The notes below the pieces were generated by a model that did not search any database, was not told the DNA's origin, and saw nothing but the letters and a program-made list of their open reading frames with translations. The translations under genes were made by a program, and so were the position numbers. A stretch of 64,000 bases of DNA from Intoshia linei (taxonomy: Eukaryota; Orthonectida; Rhopaluridae), in NCBI GenBank assembly GCA_001642005.1, contig LWCA01000035.1:1-64000 (forward strand). The letters run 5' to 3'. This document shows, piece by piece, positions 1-11,800 of this stretch. Position 1 is the first letter of the stretch, and each line of letters opens with the position of its first letter.

Positions 1-777
1 TAAATAATATAAAATTTAAATATAATTATCGACAAATGTGCAATTAAGAATTATCATGAAAAAAATTTCCCGAATATATTGTGAAAGATTAATTTAATTT
101 GTGCTTAAAAATGATTTAAAAGTTATTTTAACAAAAAATATCTAATAAATTTTGGTATATTATGGAATCTCTGTATTGACCATATATATTGCAAACATGA
201 CTTTATTTTTGCAGGCATGACTAACAAGATCGTGAATGTCTTGTATTTGAATGAATTTATTATATTGTAAATAACCAAAATTCAATCGTTAATAAAATCT
301 AAAAAAATATGAGCTAGAAACAAATTTAAAAAAATAAACTGTATAACTAAACATGGACAACAGTATTATAAATACGGTACTACGTTTAAAAGCTTAAACG
401 CCGATTTCCGTTAAAATAAAGTTCAGTTTTAATTTCTTCATAATATTTATAGTGATATATTTAAAATGACAAACGCAACTCGAATAGATAGCGTTAAATA
501 TTTTTGATTGCGAATTAGTTTTTCTATTTTAAAAGTACACACTTTTAGTGCTAATTGCCCATCAAATTCCAAAATTTTCCAAAACCTAAAACAAAAAAAA
601 ACAAAAACAAAAATTATTATTTTTTCATTTTATATTAATTTTCCAAACAAAAAATGTGACATTCTAATACCCATAGACAGACAAACAAATAGTTTTATAT
701 AAGTTACGATATTTTAATCTATGAATATATCTGGTATATATGATATCGCTGTAATTTTGTATAGCTTTAATTTTTAG
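1..777. other. AT-rich stretch upstream of the visible UNC-45 exons
   Basis: I see no exon here that continues the downstream UNC-45 reading frame and no convincing repeat ends. The stretch is A/T homopolymer-rich. It could be intron or flank of the UNC-45 gene. Confidence 0.5.
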
Positions 778-3092
778 TCACTTTTGAATTTCTGGTTATG
801 TCGAAAGGAAAAACCTGAATTAACCAATATTACGTGTCACACTTTAGCCAAATTATTAATTTCAGCCAATCCAAACATTGCTTATAATGAATCATTTGTA
901 ATATATTTTTATCCTTTAATATTATTAAAAGGCTTGTGATGTAGTAAAACCGCTTGAATTAAATTTATTCACTGAAAAAGAACCACTTCAACAATTTGAA
1001 GGTTTATTAGCCCTTACAAATTTGTCATCTGTAAGTAATGTTGTTAGGTATTCTTTTATCATTTTTTGTATTTATTCTTAATTTAGACTTGTGATATTTA
1101 ACAAATGTGACTTTTTAAATATTGAAACTTTTATTTACAGTGAAAATGAAAATTTGAGAAGAGCTTCAGTTGAGTGTCTCTGCAATTTAGTTATGGAAGA
1201 AACGGTAATTTGATTTATTATGGATGATATTTAATATATCTAATAAATGGCAGTAATAATTTCATATACTATAACTTTGAATTGAAATTATAGAGGTAAT
1301 AAAATTGAATATGTTGTGTATGTACTTTTTATTTTCACTAGAAAGTATTTTTTTTTTGTAAGTTGTATAAAGTTTGTATGGTGAATAAAAATATTTTAAT
1401 TTTTCTTATATGACAATGAATCAGATCAATATACGACAATTTATTGTGATAAATTAAAGGGTGTGTAAAATTTAATTTATTTAAAAATATTAAAATATTA
1501 ATTATTTATATTATTTTTAATACAAAATTTATATAAAATATTGATTATATGATAATAATTATGGGGCTGTGGATTCATGCATTTAAACGGCTCACAAATT
1601 ACATTTTTTAAATATTATGTTTATTAGTAATTATTTAATTATACCACATATTATTGATTGATTTTATCAATAAGATGTAACAATGTTTGATAATTTGGCA
1701 ATATAATATGAATCACTGTTTCCCAATGGGGAACTTGGGGAAAAATTATTTTTGAAACAAAATGTTTTCATGTAAACAGTAAAATGTTGTAAGAGAGGCT
1801 AAATAGGATTGGAAATACGGATGTAAAGGATAAAGAAATTTTTGAATGGTGAAAATTTGATATATCAGAAAAGTAGGGGAAATTTTTTAAACTGTTGGTT
1901 GGATTAGTGATTATACCTTGAAATGCATGTAATGAACAATTAACAAAGCTTTTCTTTTTAGCGGGTTTGTAATTATTAACTTTTAGAATAATTGTCCTTT
2001 ATCCTGCCAATGTTCCCAAAATGGAACATGTTTTTCAGGTACAATTTAAAGTACATTAGTATGTTTTTACAATGCATCTAATCAAATTAATCCCATCGTA
2101 TCGTCTTTTACCTCTAAAAAAATTATCACTTTATATCCATTGGTTCGTGCTTCAGAGAGTCAAGAAAATTTATAGATTTTCAGTCCCATTTTCAATTTGA
2201 ACTTTAAAGCTTTTGTTTTTCAACTACAACACTGGCTCAGTCACATATTATTTTCCATCATATTTATTATACTTTAATAGTAAAATAAACAAAATTACTA
2301 AGCCAAGGTAAGTACAATAAACTAATAAAAATCAATGTTCCCAAAATGGAACAATGGAGGTTTCCTAGTAATTTTGATTATTGTTATATATAAATTTTGT
2401 ATTTAAATCATTTTAATAATTAAAAACTGATAGAAAAAGATTACCCAAATAAAATCTCGCGTGTAACCCCATTTTCAGAGGTATTTCTAGCACAGTAATT
2501 TTTTGAATATATCTTAGTTATCATATATAAATCAACAGATTTAAAGCAATAGTACCTGAAACCACGGAAACTATTAGCGACAGGATAAAGGTTAATGTCA
2601 TTTATATTCATCATGACTTTAACATTAATTAAAAATTAAATAATGATGGTTAATATAATATTTTAGTTTCATCGATACTTTTCTGCAGAAAACGATAGGG
2701 TTAAGTTAATATTGCTATATTGTTTGGGCAATACCAACGAAGAACATTCTATTGACGAAAAGTTAGTTTTAGCGGCATCAGGACTTTTGGCAACAATATC
2801 TTATAATTCTACAGTATGCAAAAAGATTCCTACTCTTTTTTCCGATGAAAACAAATGGATATTTATTTTAATGAAATTATTGATAAACGAAAACTTGGAT
2901 ATTGTTTTTAGAGGAATTAGTATTGTGTACAATTTATTTGTCAACCTTTCCGAAAATCCTTCTCGAGAATTGGCTAAATATGTGTCAGAAATTGTTTCAA
3001 AATTAAAAAAAATTAAAACCAATACAAATGTATCTAAGAACATTATCGACTTAGTCAATTCAATCTCTGATATAATTGAAAAAAAAGTTTGA
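778..3092 (+). CDS. UNC45: UNC-45 myosin co-chaperone, C-terminal (UCS) part
   Basis: Four exons can be joined in frame: 778-897, 932-1047, 1087-1204 and 2667-3092 (stop). They give about 259 residues. The conceptual protein follows the C-terminal armadillo-type UCS domain of UNC-45: stretches such as TLAKLLISANPNIAY, FEGLLALTNLSS, ASVECLCNLVMEE and ENDRVKLILLYCLG match the family in order. UNC-45 folds myosin heads together with Hsp90. Introns 1 and 2 are 34 and 39 bp, while intron 3 is 1.46 kb and repeat-bearing. The N-terminal TPR and central domains are not found in the 777 bp to the left, so the gene either begins outside the window or is truncated. The acceptor chosen for the first exon (after TTTTTAG at 777) is the least certain boundary. 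Confidence 0.85.
2007..2352. repeat. Putative MITE bounded by two copies of a short palindrome
   Basis: The sequence GTTCCCAAAATGGAAC occurs at about 2009 and again at about 2337 within the long UNC-45 intron. The motif is itself an inverted repeat (GTTCC/GGAAC around CAAAAT), so both ends of a roughly 340-bp block look the same. A variant (TTTCCCAATGGGGAAC) lies at about 1720. No target duplication was recognised. Confidence 0.35.
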
Positions 3093-4685
3093 TATAATTT
3101 TTAAATTATTAAGAATTTAATTACATTTTTATATTTATTCATACATATTCAATTTCTCAATAATTAATATTAAATTAATTATATGCTAATAAATATTTAA
3201 TGTAATTTGTATAAACTCGGATTATTCATATTGATTTGATAGAATTTATAGAATGAATAAATTATCGATAATCTTGAAAAATATTTAAATATTTTTACTC
3301 CATTTTATGTTTACTTTTGAATTTTAATAATGCCACTTTCAGGGTTGTTTTAATAGTTTATTCACCTTGGAGTTAAATTAATTAATTTTAAAGTGTGTCA
3401 GATAAATGTACAGGATTGTAGTTTGAAACATTTGTTTTCGTTTAATTTTTTTGTCATTTTTATGATTTATTGTTAAATTATGGAAACATCTAGTGAAAAT
3501 TGTCTAGATTATATTATTTTGACATTCACATGCAAATAATTCATTGCCATCAAGTTATTTCTCGAGCAAAATATAAGTAGACTGAGAAATTATTGAACTT
3601 ATTGTATTAAATTATTGACATTGTATTTACAAAAACATCCATGATGTTAAATTTAAATTGTAAACTAATAAAAATGTAAAATTGATTTTTGATAAAGTAA
3701 TTTCTAAAACATATTTTTTTGTATATCTGAAACCCCAATAAAAAAATTTATCAAAAAGCCATGTGGTTCGATTCATACAAAATGTTTCTGATTATCAGCA
3801 TTTTAACTTATTTTAAAATCATTAGTGAAAATAAATAACATTAAAATTTTAGGGTACATGTGTCAAGTCAAATCTAAGTGAAAATACAAATTACTAAAAC
3901 ATTTATAAATAAGTATGATTTATACTTCAAAATCCCATTGTGTATAAATATAGGCGTACCTCAAAACTATGAGTCATGTGTACTACGCATCACATACATT
4001 ATATGCTTAATATGCGTATATTGAATACTCTTTATTGAACATGAAAACTTGATATACATAATTGTATTAATTATTATGTATAAAAATTTCCTTTATGAAA
4101 ATAAGATTTATTTGTAAATTAAATAAAATTATAACCAATACGTGGAAAAGAATTAGTATATGATTAAGTTCAATACCACGATGAAGCATTAATGGTAATT
4201 TATTCATCAGATAAACAAAATAATAATAAGAGTAATGATTTATCAAATTAAGCATAGTGTATTCATTTAAATTAAAAGCTTAATTTATAAACAAAGAAAC
4301 TGTCCAAGCAATAATTTCTAGTAGAACTCGATATATCAACAACAATTCACATAGCCTGCATCGAATGCGTCACTTGAACAATACGACATAGATTTAGTTT
4401 ATTATGTCGTTAGAGTTTACAATAATGCGACATTCTCTTCCTATCACTGACTCAATTAAAGTGTGAGGCGTTTTTATTGTTTGTTTTATAACCGGGATTA
4501 GAAATAAAATTGATATGATATTAACATCACTATAGGATTTCATTAACTGCTACAAAATTTTAACTGGAAACATTTTACATTTTTAAAATTAGAACATTAT
4601 TAGGTAATGTTTATGTTTATTCAATAATTAACAATAGTTAGTTAACCTATTTTCATTGGATTTGTTTACTAGTTTATTTTAGAAA
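3093..4685. other. Intergenic, no gene seen
   Basis: AT-rich spacer between UNC-45 and the neuroglian-like gene, with short random ORFs only. It presumably holds the UNC-45 3' UTR and the promoter of the next gene. I see no clear element. Confidence 0.5.
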
Positions 4686-7600
4686 ATGTTATTAATCTAT
4701 TTTTTTTCAACATTGTGTTTTGGTATACTACTATCACCCTATTATTCACAAGGTTTGGATAAATTTACATTTTTTCATCCATTTTAGGTTTTCTACCTCC
4801 ATTAATCAAAACTACAGATTATCAAAGAGTGTTAAGCATACCAGATGGAACGAATGGTATTTTACTTTGTTCTGCAGTCGCAACTCCAACAGCTAGGTAT
4901 ATGACAAATTTTCATTTTAAATGTAATTTTTAGATATGAATGGTACATAGACGACAAAATAATTCGAAACAGAGATGGTATAAGCATCAAGAATGTTTTT
5001 ATTAATGGAATTCAATCTTCTGTTTTAAATATTACCAACATTTTGGCAAACAATGAAGGTTTTTATAGATGCCATGCTATTAACGAATATGGACGAGATG
5101 TATCAGATTTGACTAGGGTTATTAAGATAGGTGCATTTCATATATTTTCGATTTTAATCATTTTATTCAGTAAATATTAATGCTCAAATCGGTACAAATG
5201 AATTACATGTTGCATTAAATGGCGATGTCATCATCGATTGCCCAAAAATAAACCCAATATATAAAGTTCAATATAATTGGTATATTGCAAATGGAGATAG
5301 AGCAGATTGGATACGAATTGAAGAGAGTGATCGTTTTATTAATAGTGAAGGTAATATTATTTCAAAAAAATCTAAAAATCAGACTAATTTGCAAGTAAAG
5401 AAAATAGTCATTATTAAAACTTTGTTTATGAACCCGTAATGTTTAAAAACACGGATTTTATTGTTTTTCCGTTTATAGACCTATATATGATAATTATATT
5501 TCATAAAATTTAAATTCAAGTCCATGTGTATTGCTTTTTATTTTAATTTACAAAATTTAAGTGATTGATTTTGAAACAATTGTTAAAATGGATATTTTTT
5601 TCGTTTCAATGAAAAATATCTGGGTTTTCTAATCAATGATATTGGAAATATATCTGATTTATAAAGTTTTATGAAAAATATTTAAATTATAACATTTTAA
5701 TGATTATACCTTTCACACTTAATTATCGGTTTCACATCCAATGAGTCATATATGAATCATTCAAAAATTTACTAAAATTTCAAAAATTCATTTACCTTTT
5801 ACTAACATTCAAAATTGGCGTGCATTTATCGAGTCAGTATTTTTCTTATTGATTTGTCAGTATTGGTTATGGTTTGTCAGTAGAAACATTGATTTTTCAG
5901 TATTGTAGATGGTTTGTCAGCATTTTAGGTGCCAATTGATAAGGTGTCAGTATAAATAATTGATTGTCAGTATTTACATTGGAATGGCAGTAAAAAAAAT
6001 TATATATTATTATTATATAAAGTATTTCATAAGATTAACCTCACAAGGATAATAAAGACAAGAGAGATATAAAACAGATTAAAGGAATTGACATAATTAC
6101 ATTCAATTTTTAAAAACTAGATTTTTAATTTTTATACTGAAACTCCAAAATCATCACACTTACAATTCAATTTTTTTACTGACAAATTATTATTTTATAA
6201 AATGTGTTATTTCTATATACATTTTTGTTGAGTTACTTACAATTTTCGATGAATACTGATCTAGTTAATATATTTACTGAGAAAAATGCAATTATGTACT
6301 GACAAGAAAGCAATTAAAAACTGACAAATATGTAATTGAATATTGACAAAATACTTTTTATTTTAGTGTGTATACTGAAAATTTTATGTTGAAAATACAC
6401 AATTTTTTTATTAATAAATGTCAGTATTTTAATTAAATACTGACAAATTAATTAATCCCCTTCAAAATTTATCAACCCTAAAAAGAAAAATTAACTTTTA
6501 CCAGCCCTTAGGGAAAATTATACTTTTACCAACTATTACATGCGATTCTAAAACATTGATATCTTTTCATATTAGAATTAGGTATTGAATTAGAATAATT
6601 ATTTTTAAGACAAGTTTTTTGCATTAGATAAAATGTTATTACCTTTATTGAATTATTATATGAATTTCAATAATTAAATTTTAGGGGGTAAATACTAATC
6701 GATTGCATTTTTTTGGTTGATAAATTCTTAAAATCAAAAAAGGCATCCACATGCAAAATGGGTTTTCTAATAAAAAAATCACATCAGAATTGGACACCCC
6801 ATATTCATATTCGCACTTAATTAAATTTGTCTAATGATTTTTGCAGTACAAGTATTGAAGGCCTTTTTATTATTATCAGAGTTGACTGAGGTTGGCAATT
6901 TATCCCAAAGCCTAAACGATTGCTACATTATTATTTCAAAAATCCCACCATTAATTAAATTTAATAAAAAATACCATTTTAAACCCTCAGGGAAAAATCG
7001 ACTTTTACCCATATTTTTTTGGAAAATCCGATTTTACCAAATTGTATGAGAAAAAACCTTTAATTTTTTCATAAATGTTTTATATTTCGTATTTTAGTTT
7101 TAGAATATTTAGAAATGGGGTTCGTACGTTATTTGAATCGGGAACCACTGATCTCATAACTAAGTCCTAATATTTATTACATAATTAATTATAAATATAG
7201 GAAATCTTTACCTACTTAATGTGGTGGATTCTGATTTTATATTCAACAATGAAGCTAAATTATACAAGAGAGGAGTATTTATTCCTGGTTTACAAAAAGA
7301 AATTTTTACTTGTTCTAGTATATTGATACAAAAGGGACAAACTGATAAGACAAAACCGACCATAATGTATTCTTCAAAAAACATTTATAATTTAGGGGAC
7401 AACGCAAAGTTATATTGTGTTTTTACAGGATAGTAATACATTTTTGATATATTTTTAATTTCATTTTAGTCCAAAAGTAGATACACATTGGCAAAGTTTA
7501 CTTGTTAACAATAAAATGCCAGCAAAATTTTCTTCTGAAAATGCTTACCTTTTAATTTATAATGTACAATTAAGCGACCAAGGGACGTACAGATGCACTG

Positions 7601-8799
7601 GACAAAACTCGGAAGGAGAAACAGAAATTGACGTTGAGCTTATTGTTACAGAAAGGCCATATTTTATGACCCCTCTAAAAATCGTATATGTAGCAGTTGG
7701 TGAAACCGCTCGTTTTAAATGTAATGTTTATCCATGGGAGAATTTGAAAATTGTGTGGTATGTTAATGGAACACCTGTAGAAAGTGATGATAGAAGAATC
7801 GAAAATTCCAACATATTTAATCAACAAACGCATCCACAATTGAAAGGACAAAATATTCAATGTAACGCATCAAATGAGTATGGCTACGTATACGGTTCAA
7901 CTTTTTTGAAAGTTTTGGATCTAACAAAAATTTTAAATGGACCAATTAACAAAATAATCGGTGAACCAGGTGCATATAATTTAACTTGTAGTGCTACATC
8001 TGATGAATCGGAAACTTTAAATTACGAATGGAAGAAACAATTGCAAGAAGGTCACGCTTTTGAAATCAAATCTACGGGAATTTACAGCATTTTCACAAAT
8101 AAAACATCCACGCTGACCATTAACTCTGATACTTTGGATGAGATTTTAGGCGTTTACACATGTCGTGCTTTCACAGACTACTCTGATGCTACCAGTCAAG
8201 CCACAATATCTAAAGGCCCAGAAGTGGATAAAAGTAAATTTATTAAAATTATATAAATATCTTATTTAGTCGTGAGCCAATTGGCAATATCTTGGATGTG
8301 GATAGTATTCCCGTTAATTTTGATATTGGTACTAGTTGTTTTGATGGTTATGGCTATTTTGTATTACCAACGTAGAGGAAGTACGTATAATGGTATGCTT
8401 ATTTAAGTTTCTATTTACTAATTAAATTTAGTCGACAAGAAGGAGAGAGCAACAGGAAATGACCCAGAAAAGGAAATTGCTGATAGTGGTTTTCATGATT
8501 ACAGAAGGGTGTAATTTAAAATTAAAATGTATATTAAATTAAAAATGCAATTTAGAGAAAACCCTCCTGTTGGTGGAAGTATTATATCAATACGAAAAAA
8601 TATTTCCATTTGTAGTTCTGATGGTAAAGATGACGATTTTGATAAAATGGGCGATGAATCGGGCCTAGATCCAAATAAATTTAACGAAGATGGCTCCTTT
8701 ACAGACCAATATAACGAAACATATTCTTCCAACCGGAAACTAAAAGTAGATGGAAATAGTTCCAAACATTCACTAGGCGATAAAAATACTCAAGTTTGA
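4686..8799 (+). CDS. Nrg: Neuroglian/L1CAM-family adhesion protein, reduced (five Ig domains, no FnIII)
   Basis: Nine exons (4686-4752, 4788-4896, 4934-5130, 5171-5350, 7201-7432, 7470-8233, 8270-8392, 8432-8510, 8556-8799) join in frame to about 664 residues. The order is: signal peptide (first ~20), Ig domains with paired Cys/Trp/YxC patterns (NEGFYRCHA, DQGTYRCTG, NIQCNASNEYGYVYG, GVYTCRAF), one transmembrane helix (~525-548), and a cytoplasmic tail. The tail carries KFNEDGSFTDQY at 625-636, the L1-family ankyrin-binding (FIGQY-type) motif, and a GFHDY stretch like the membrane-proximal neuroglian tail. Ig1-Ig4 follow neuroglian in order. The fifth resembles neuroglian Ig6, so Ig5 and all fibronectin III repeats appear to be absent. 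Expected role: homophilic cell adhesion linked to ankyrin/spectrin. It converges with the SLC26 gene 75 bp away. Confidence 0.88.
5729..7154 (+). repeat. Composite repeat region in neuroglian intron 4 (ACCAACCCT family, hAT-like end)
   Basis: The stretch from about 5729 resembles that at about 27308 (both near TCATATCCAATGA-type sequence). About 6462-6680 matches 27427-27640, with repeated TTTTACCAACCCT-type units. About 6890-7154 matches 37590-37890 and ends in GAATCGGGAACCACTG, a hAT-style terminus. The block is interrupted by the TGTCAGTA foldback array at 5831-6450, so it is a nested structure. No intact transposase is seen. Confidence 0.6.
5831..6450. mobile_element. Foldback-like element built of TGTCAGTA motifs in opposite orientation
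   Basis: The left half (5831-5995) holds about nine TGTCAGTAT-like motifs reading forward, spaced about 15-30 bp apart. The right half (6175-6450) holds a similar number reading as the complement (ATACTGACAAA). A spacer of about 180 bp lies between. Short direct repeats arranged as two long inverted arms are the hallmark of foldback elements. It lies inside an older repeat that is uninterrupted at 27.3-27.5 kb. Confidence 0.6.
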
Positions 8800-8874
8800 A
8801 CCAACATCATAAAGCCATATATAAAATATGTAATATACTAATTGATTAGTAAATGTAACAAAACATTTTGGTAA

Positions 8875-11800
8875 TTACACCAACTTTACAATAAATTTAG
8901 ATTGTATTTCTTTAATTAGTTGGTTTTGATTGGTTCGCAAAACAAAACTATATTTTTGTTTATCCAAGCTCATCAAAAATTCGACAGATTGACGGTCAGT
9001 ATAAACGTTTCTTGAGAGATCAATTACTCCTTTTTTTTCTTTGTTTTTAAAATGAATAGTATTGTCTAAAATATCCACCGTCGCATTGTAAAGATAATTT
9101 GGAACATGGTAAACAACACAATTATCGTTATCTTCCAATAGTGTACCAGAAAAAAGAGATTTTTGAAAAATAATAATCAAATTGTATAACAATCCCACCA
9201 ATAGCCCCAGTTTTATATTGAGTGTTACTACGGACAAAAATATTACTATAATTTGTATATTATCAGAAAAATTTTTCCTACAAAAATTTTTAAAAATGCT
9301 GGTACACAAATTGTAGAGCAAAGGCAATACAGTAAATATCACAATGGCTGCAATTGAAGAGTAAGGAATATATTTTCCAATTCCAATGCAAGTAAATGTT
9401 ATAATTGTCAAAGTCGTTCCAGCAATAAATGATGAAATGAAGAGAGATTTACCACCAATACTGAAATGCAATAAGGATCGTGGTGGTGCTATATAATTTA
9501 TACATTAATATTTTTCATTTATTTTACCTGCAGTTCCAGCAAATGCACCAAAAAAACAACTGATCAAATTTGATATCCCTATTCCAATCATTTCCATATG
9601 AGTTTTGAACAATTTGAGGTGTGATTCGTATTTTATAAAGAATTTGCAATTTATTGATTTGTTAGTTTTCCCATGTGGGTCTATTAAACTAATTTGGACT
9701 TGATCAGTGACTTCTGGTTTTTCTATAAAAATTTATTACAATATAAGCATACTCTAGCACAGGGTTTCCCAATAGGAGCCATATGGCACTAAGGGGCCAC
9801 TTCAAAAATCAAGGGTATGTGGAAAAATTTTTCTATTTGGGCGCCACAAAAAATTTTATATACATATTTTTTATATTATTTAAGAAATGTATTTATTACT
9901 TACAAGTGAGTATATAGAAGAATCGGAAAAATTTAAATGTGTTAAAATGCATAATTTTTTAATCATTATTAATTATTTCTAAAAAAATTATAATGAGGCA
10001 TAGAAAAAAATTTATTAAAGAAGGGGCCATAGCTTCGAAATGGTAGACTCAAGCACTTGATTCAGAATCGCAAAAAAGACGAAGTTCCAGAGATAAAACG
10101 GGATATTTGTATTATAATATGTAATTATTTCACATTTACAGGACCAACGATTGTTGAGAAATGAAAAATATTTGTTGTGGACGATAAAAAGTTTTGGAAC
10201 CACTGTTATTGGCTTAGTTTATTAAACAATTTTTTTGGTGCATGAATTTATCTCTAAATTTAAGGAAAAATTAGTTGAATTCTTTTAAATTTTGGGGAAA
10301 TCACCTAAATGCTACCATTAAAATAAAGTTAAAAATAAGAGTTTGAACATCAGCGTTGATTCATCTCCTGCATGCTTAAAGGTTGGTAAAGTGGATTTTC
10401 CACTGAATGTATGTAATGAAAAATTTGACGACAATTCTTTTGGGTTAATTTTTTTAAGGTCATAGATTGGACAATATTTTCAGACATGGGCCAAAGCAAA
10501 ATGTAATTTTTTAAGTTCGTCCATTGATGGATTTTTTTAATTGAAATGAATATTTTTAGACATTTGAATACTTATTTCCATAAAAAATTGATGATATCAA
10601 CGTTTTTTATAAGGTTATAATTCATTCCATTTTAGAGGTAAAAATTACGCAAAAAAACACATTTTCTTTAGCACATTTTTGAAGTAAAATTGTGCGATTC
10701 TTCAATTGAGAAATCATTTTTGATTTCTTGGTATGCGATAATTTACTATAATATACTAATATATTTTACACCATAAAAATATTTCCAGAGGGCCCACGAA
10801 AATTTTTTTTGGAACTGAGATTTGTTGCTAAGTTCGTGCCATTGCTGTAGAGCAGGGATCGACAACCTTTTGCCTCTCGTTGGCTACTTTTTTATATCAA
10901 AAAATTATACGGCCCCGTTTTTGAAAATTTACATAATATAAATTTCAATTTTAACTGAAGAGAAACGGTTCTAGTATATTCAACAAAACAATATCCAGAT
11001 CCATCTCAAAATTCAGAATTAAAATGATTATAATGTGCCAATTATACATTTATTATGTTTTTTACTATTTTTTTATATCTGCATGAAAAATTGGTACAGT
11101 GTGTAGTAGAAAATGTTTAAAACTGTTTAAAAGTTGAAAAATAAATAATTTACATAAGTACTTAAATAGTCACCAAAAGAGTAACTGCTTCCCGATTCTG
11201 CTGTAGAGGACGATATGTACAGTACTAAAACCACTCTTCGGGACTTGACGAAATTTTGGTAAAATGGAGCCCTTATTTTTCGAAATTGAGTATTAAAAAA
11301 TATATTCTTAAATATAACTATTTTGTGTATTTAATTAAAAATGTCAAGTTCAAAGCTTGGTATTCATTCTTGGATAATATTAAATAATTGGATCAGAATA
11401 TTGGATAATAATAGTGACTCGGGCTATATGACACTACACATTATATGAAAAAAAAATTTGGGGCCTATTTTTCATTTTCGATTGCCTCGAGCTTGGTGGA
11501 TTCGGCTCTGTGATTAGGTATAGTCGTTTGTATGTATCAAAAACGTTAATTTATATAAAAAATATAATTACCATCTTGAAAATCATCAATATAGTTTTCT
11601 TTCTCGCTATTATATTTTTTTCTATAAGAATCTTCAAAAGATTTAATTAGCGTATGATTAACAATGTAAGATACTATTGCTATAAAAATGGCATCCACAT
11701 AAATAAGTTTAATAATGGAGCCTTGAGGTAAAACGGGTACATGTAAATTGTCGTACATATCATTTTGGTTGATTGTAATAGTGTAGAAAGGAATGATACT

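Noticed and set aside
5831-6450. CRISPR-like array or regulatory satellite
   Set aside because: Motifs are short, irregularly spaced and in two opposite orientations in an animal intron. A foldback element is the simpler reading.
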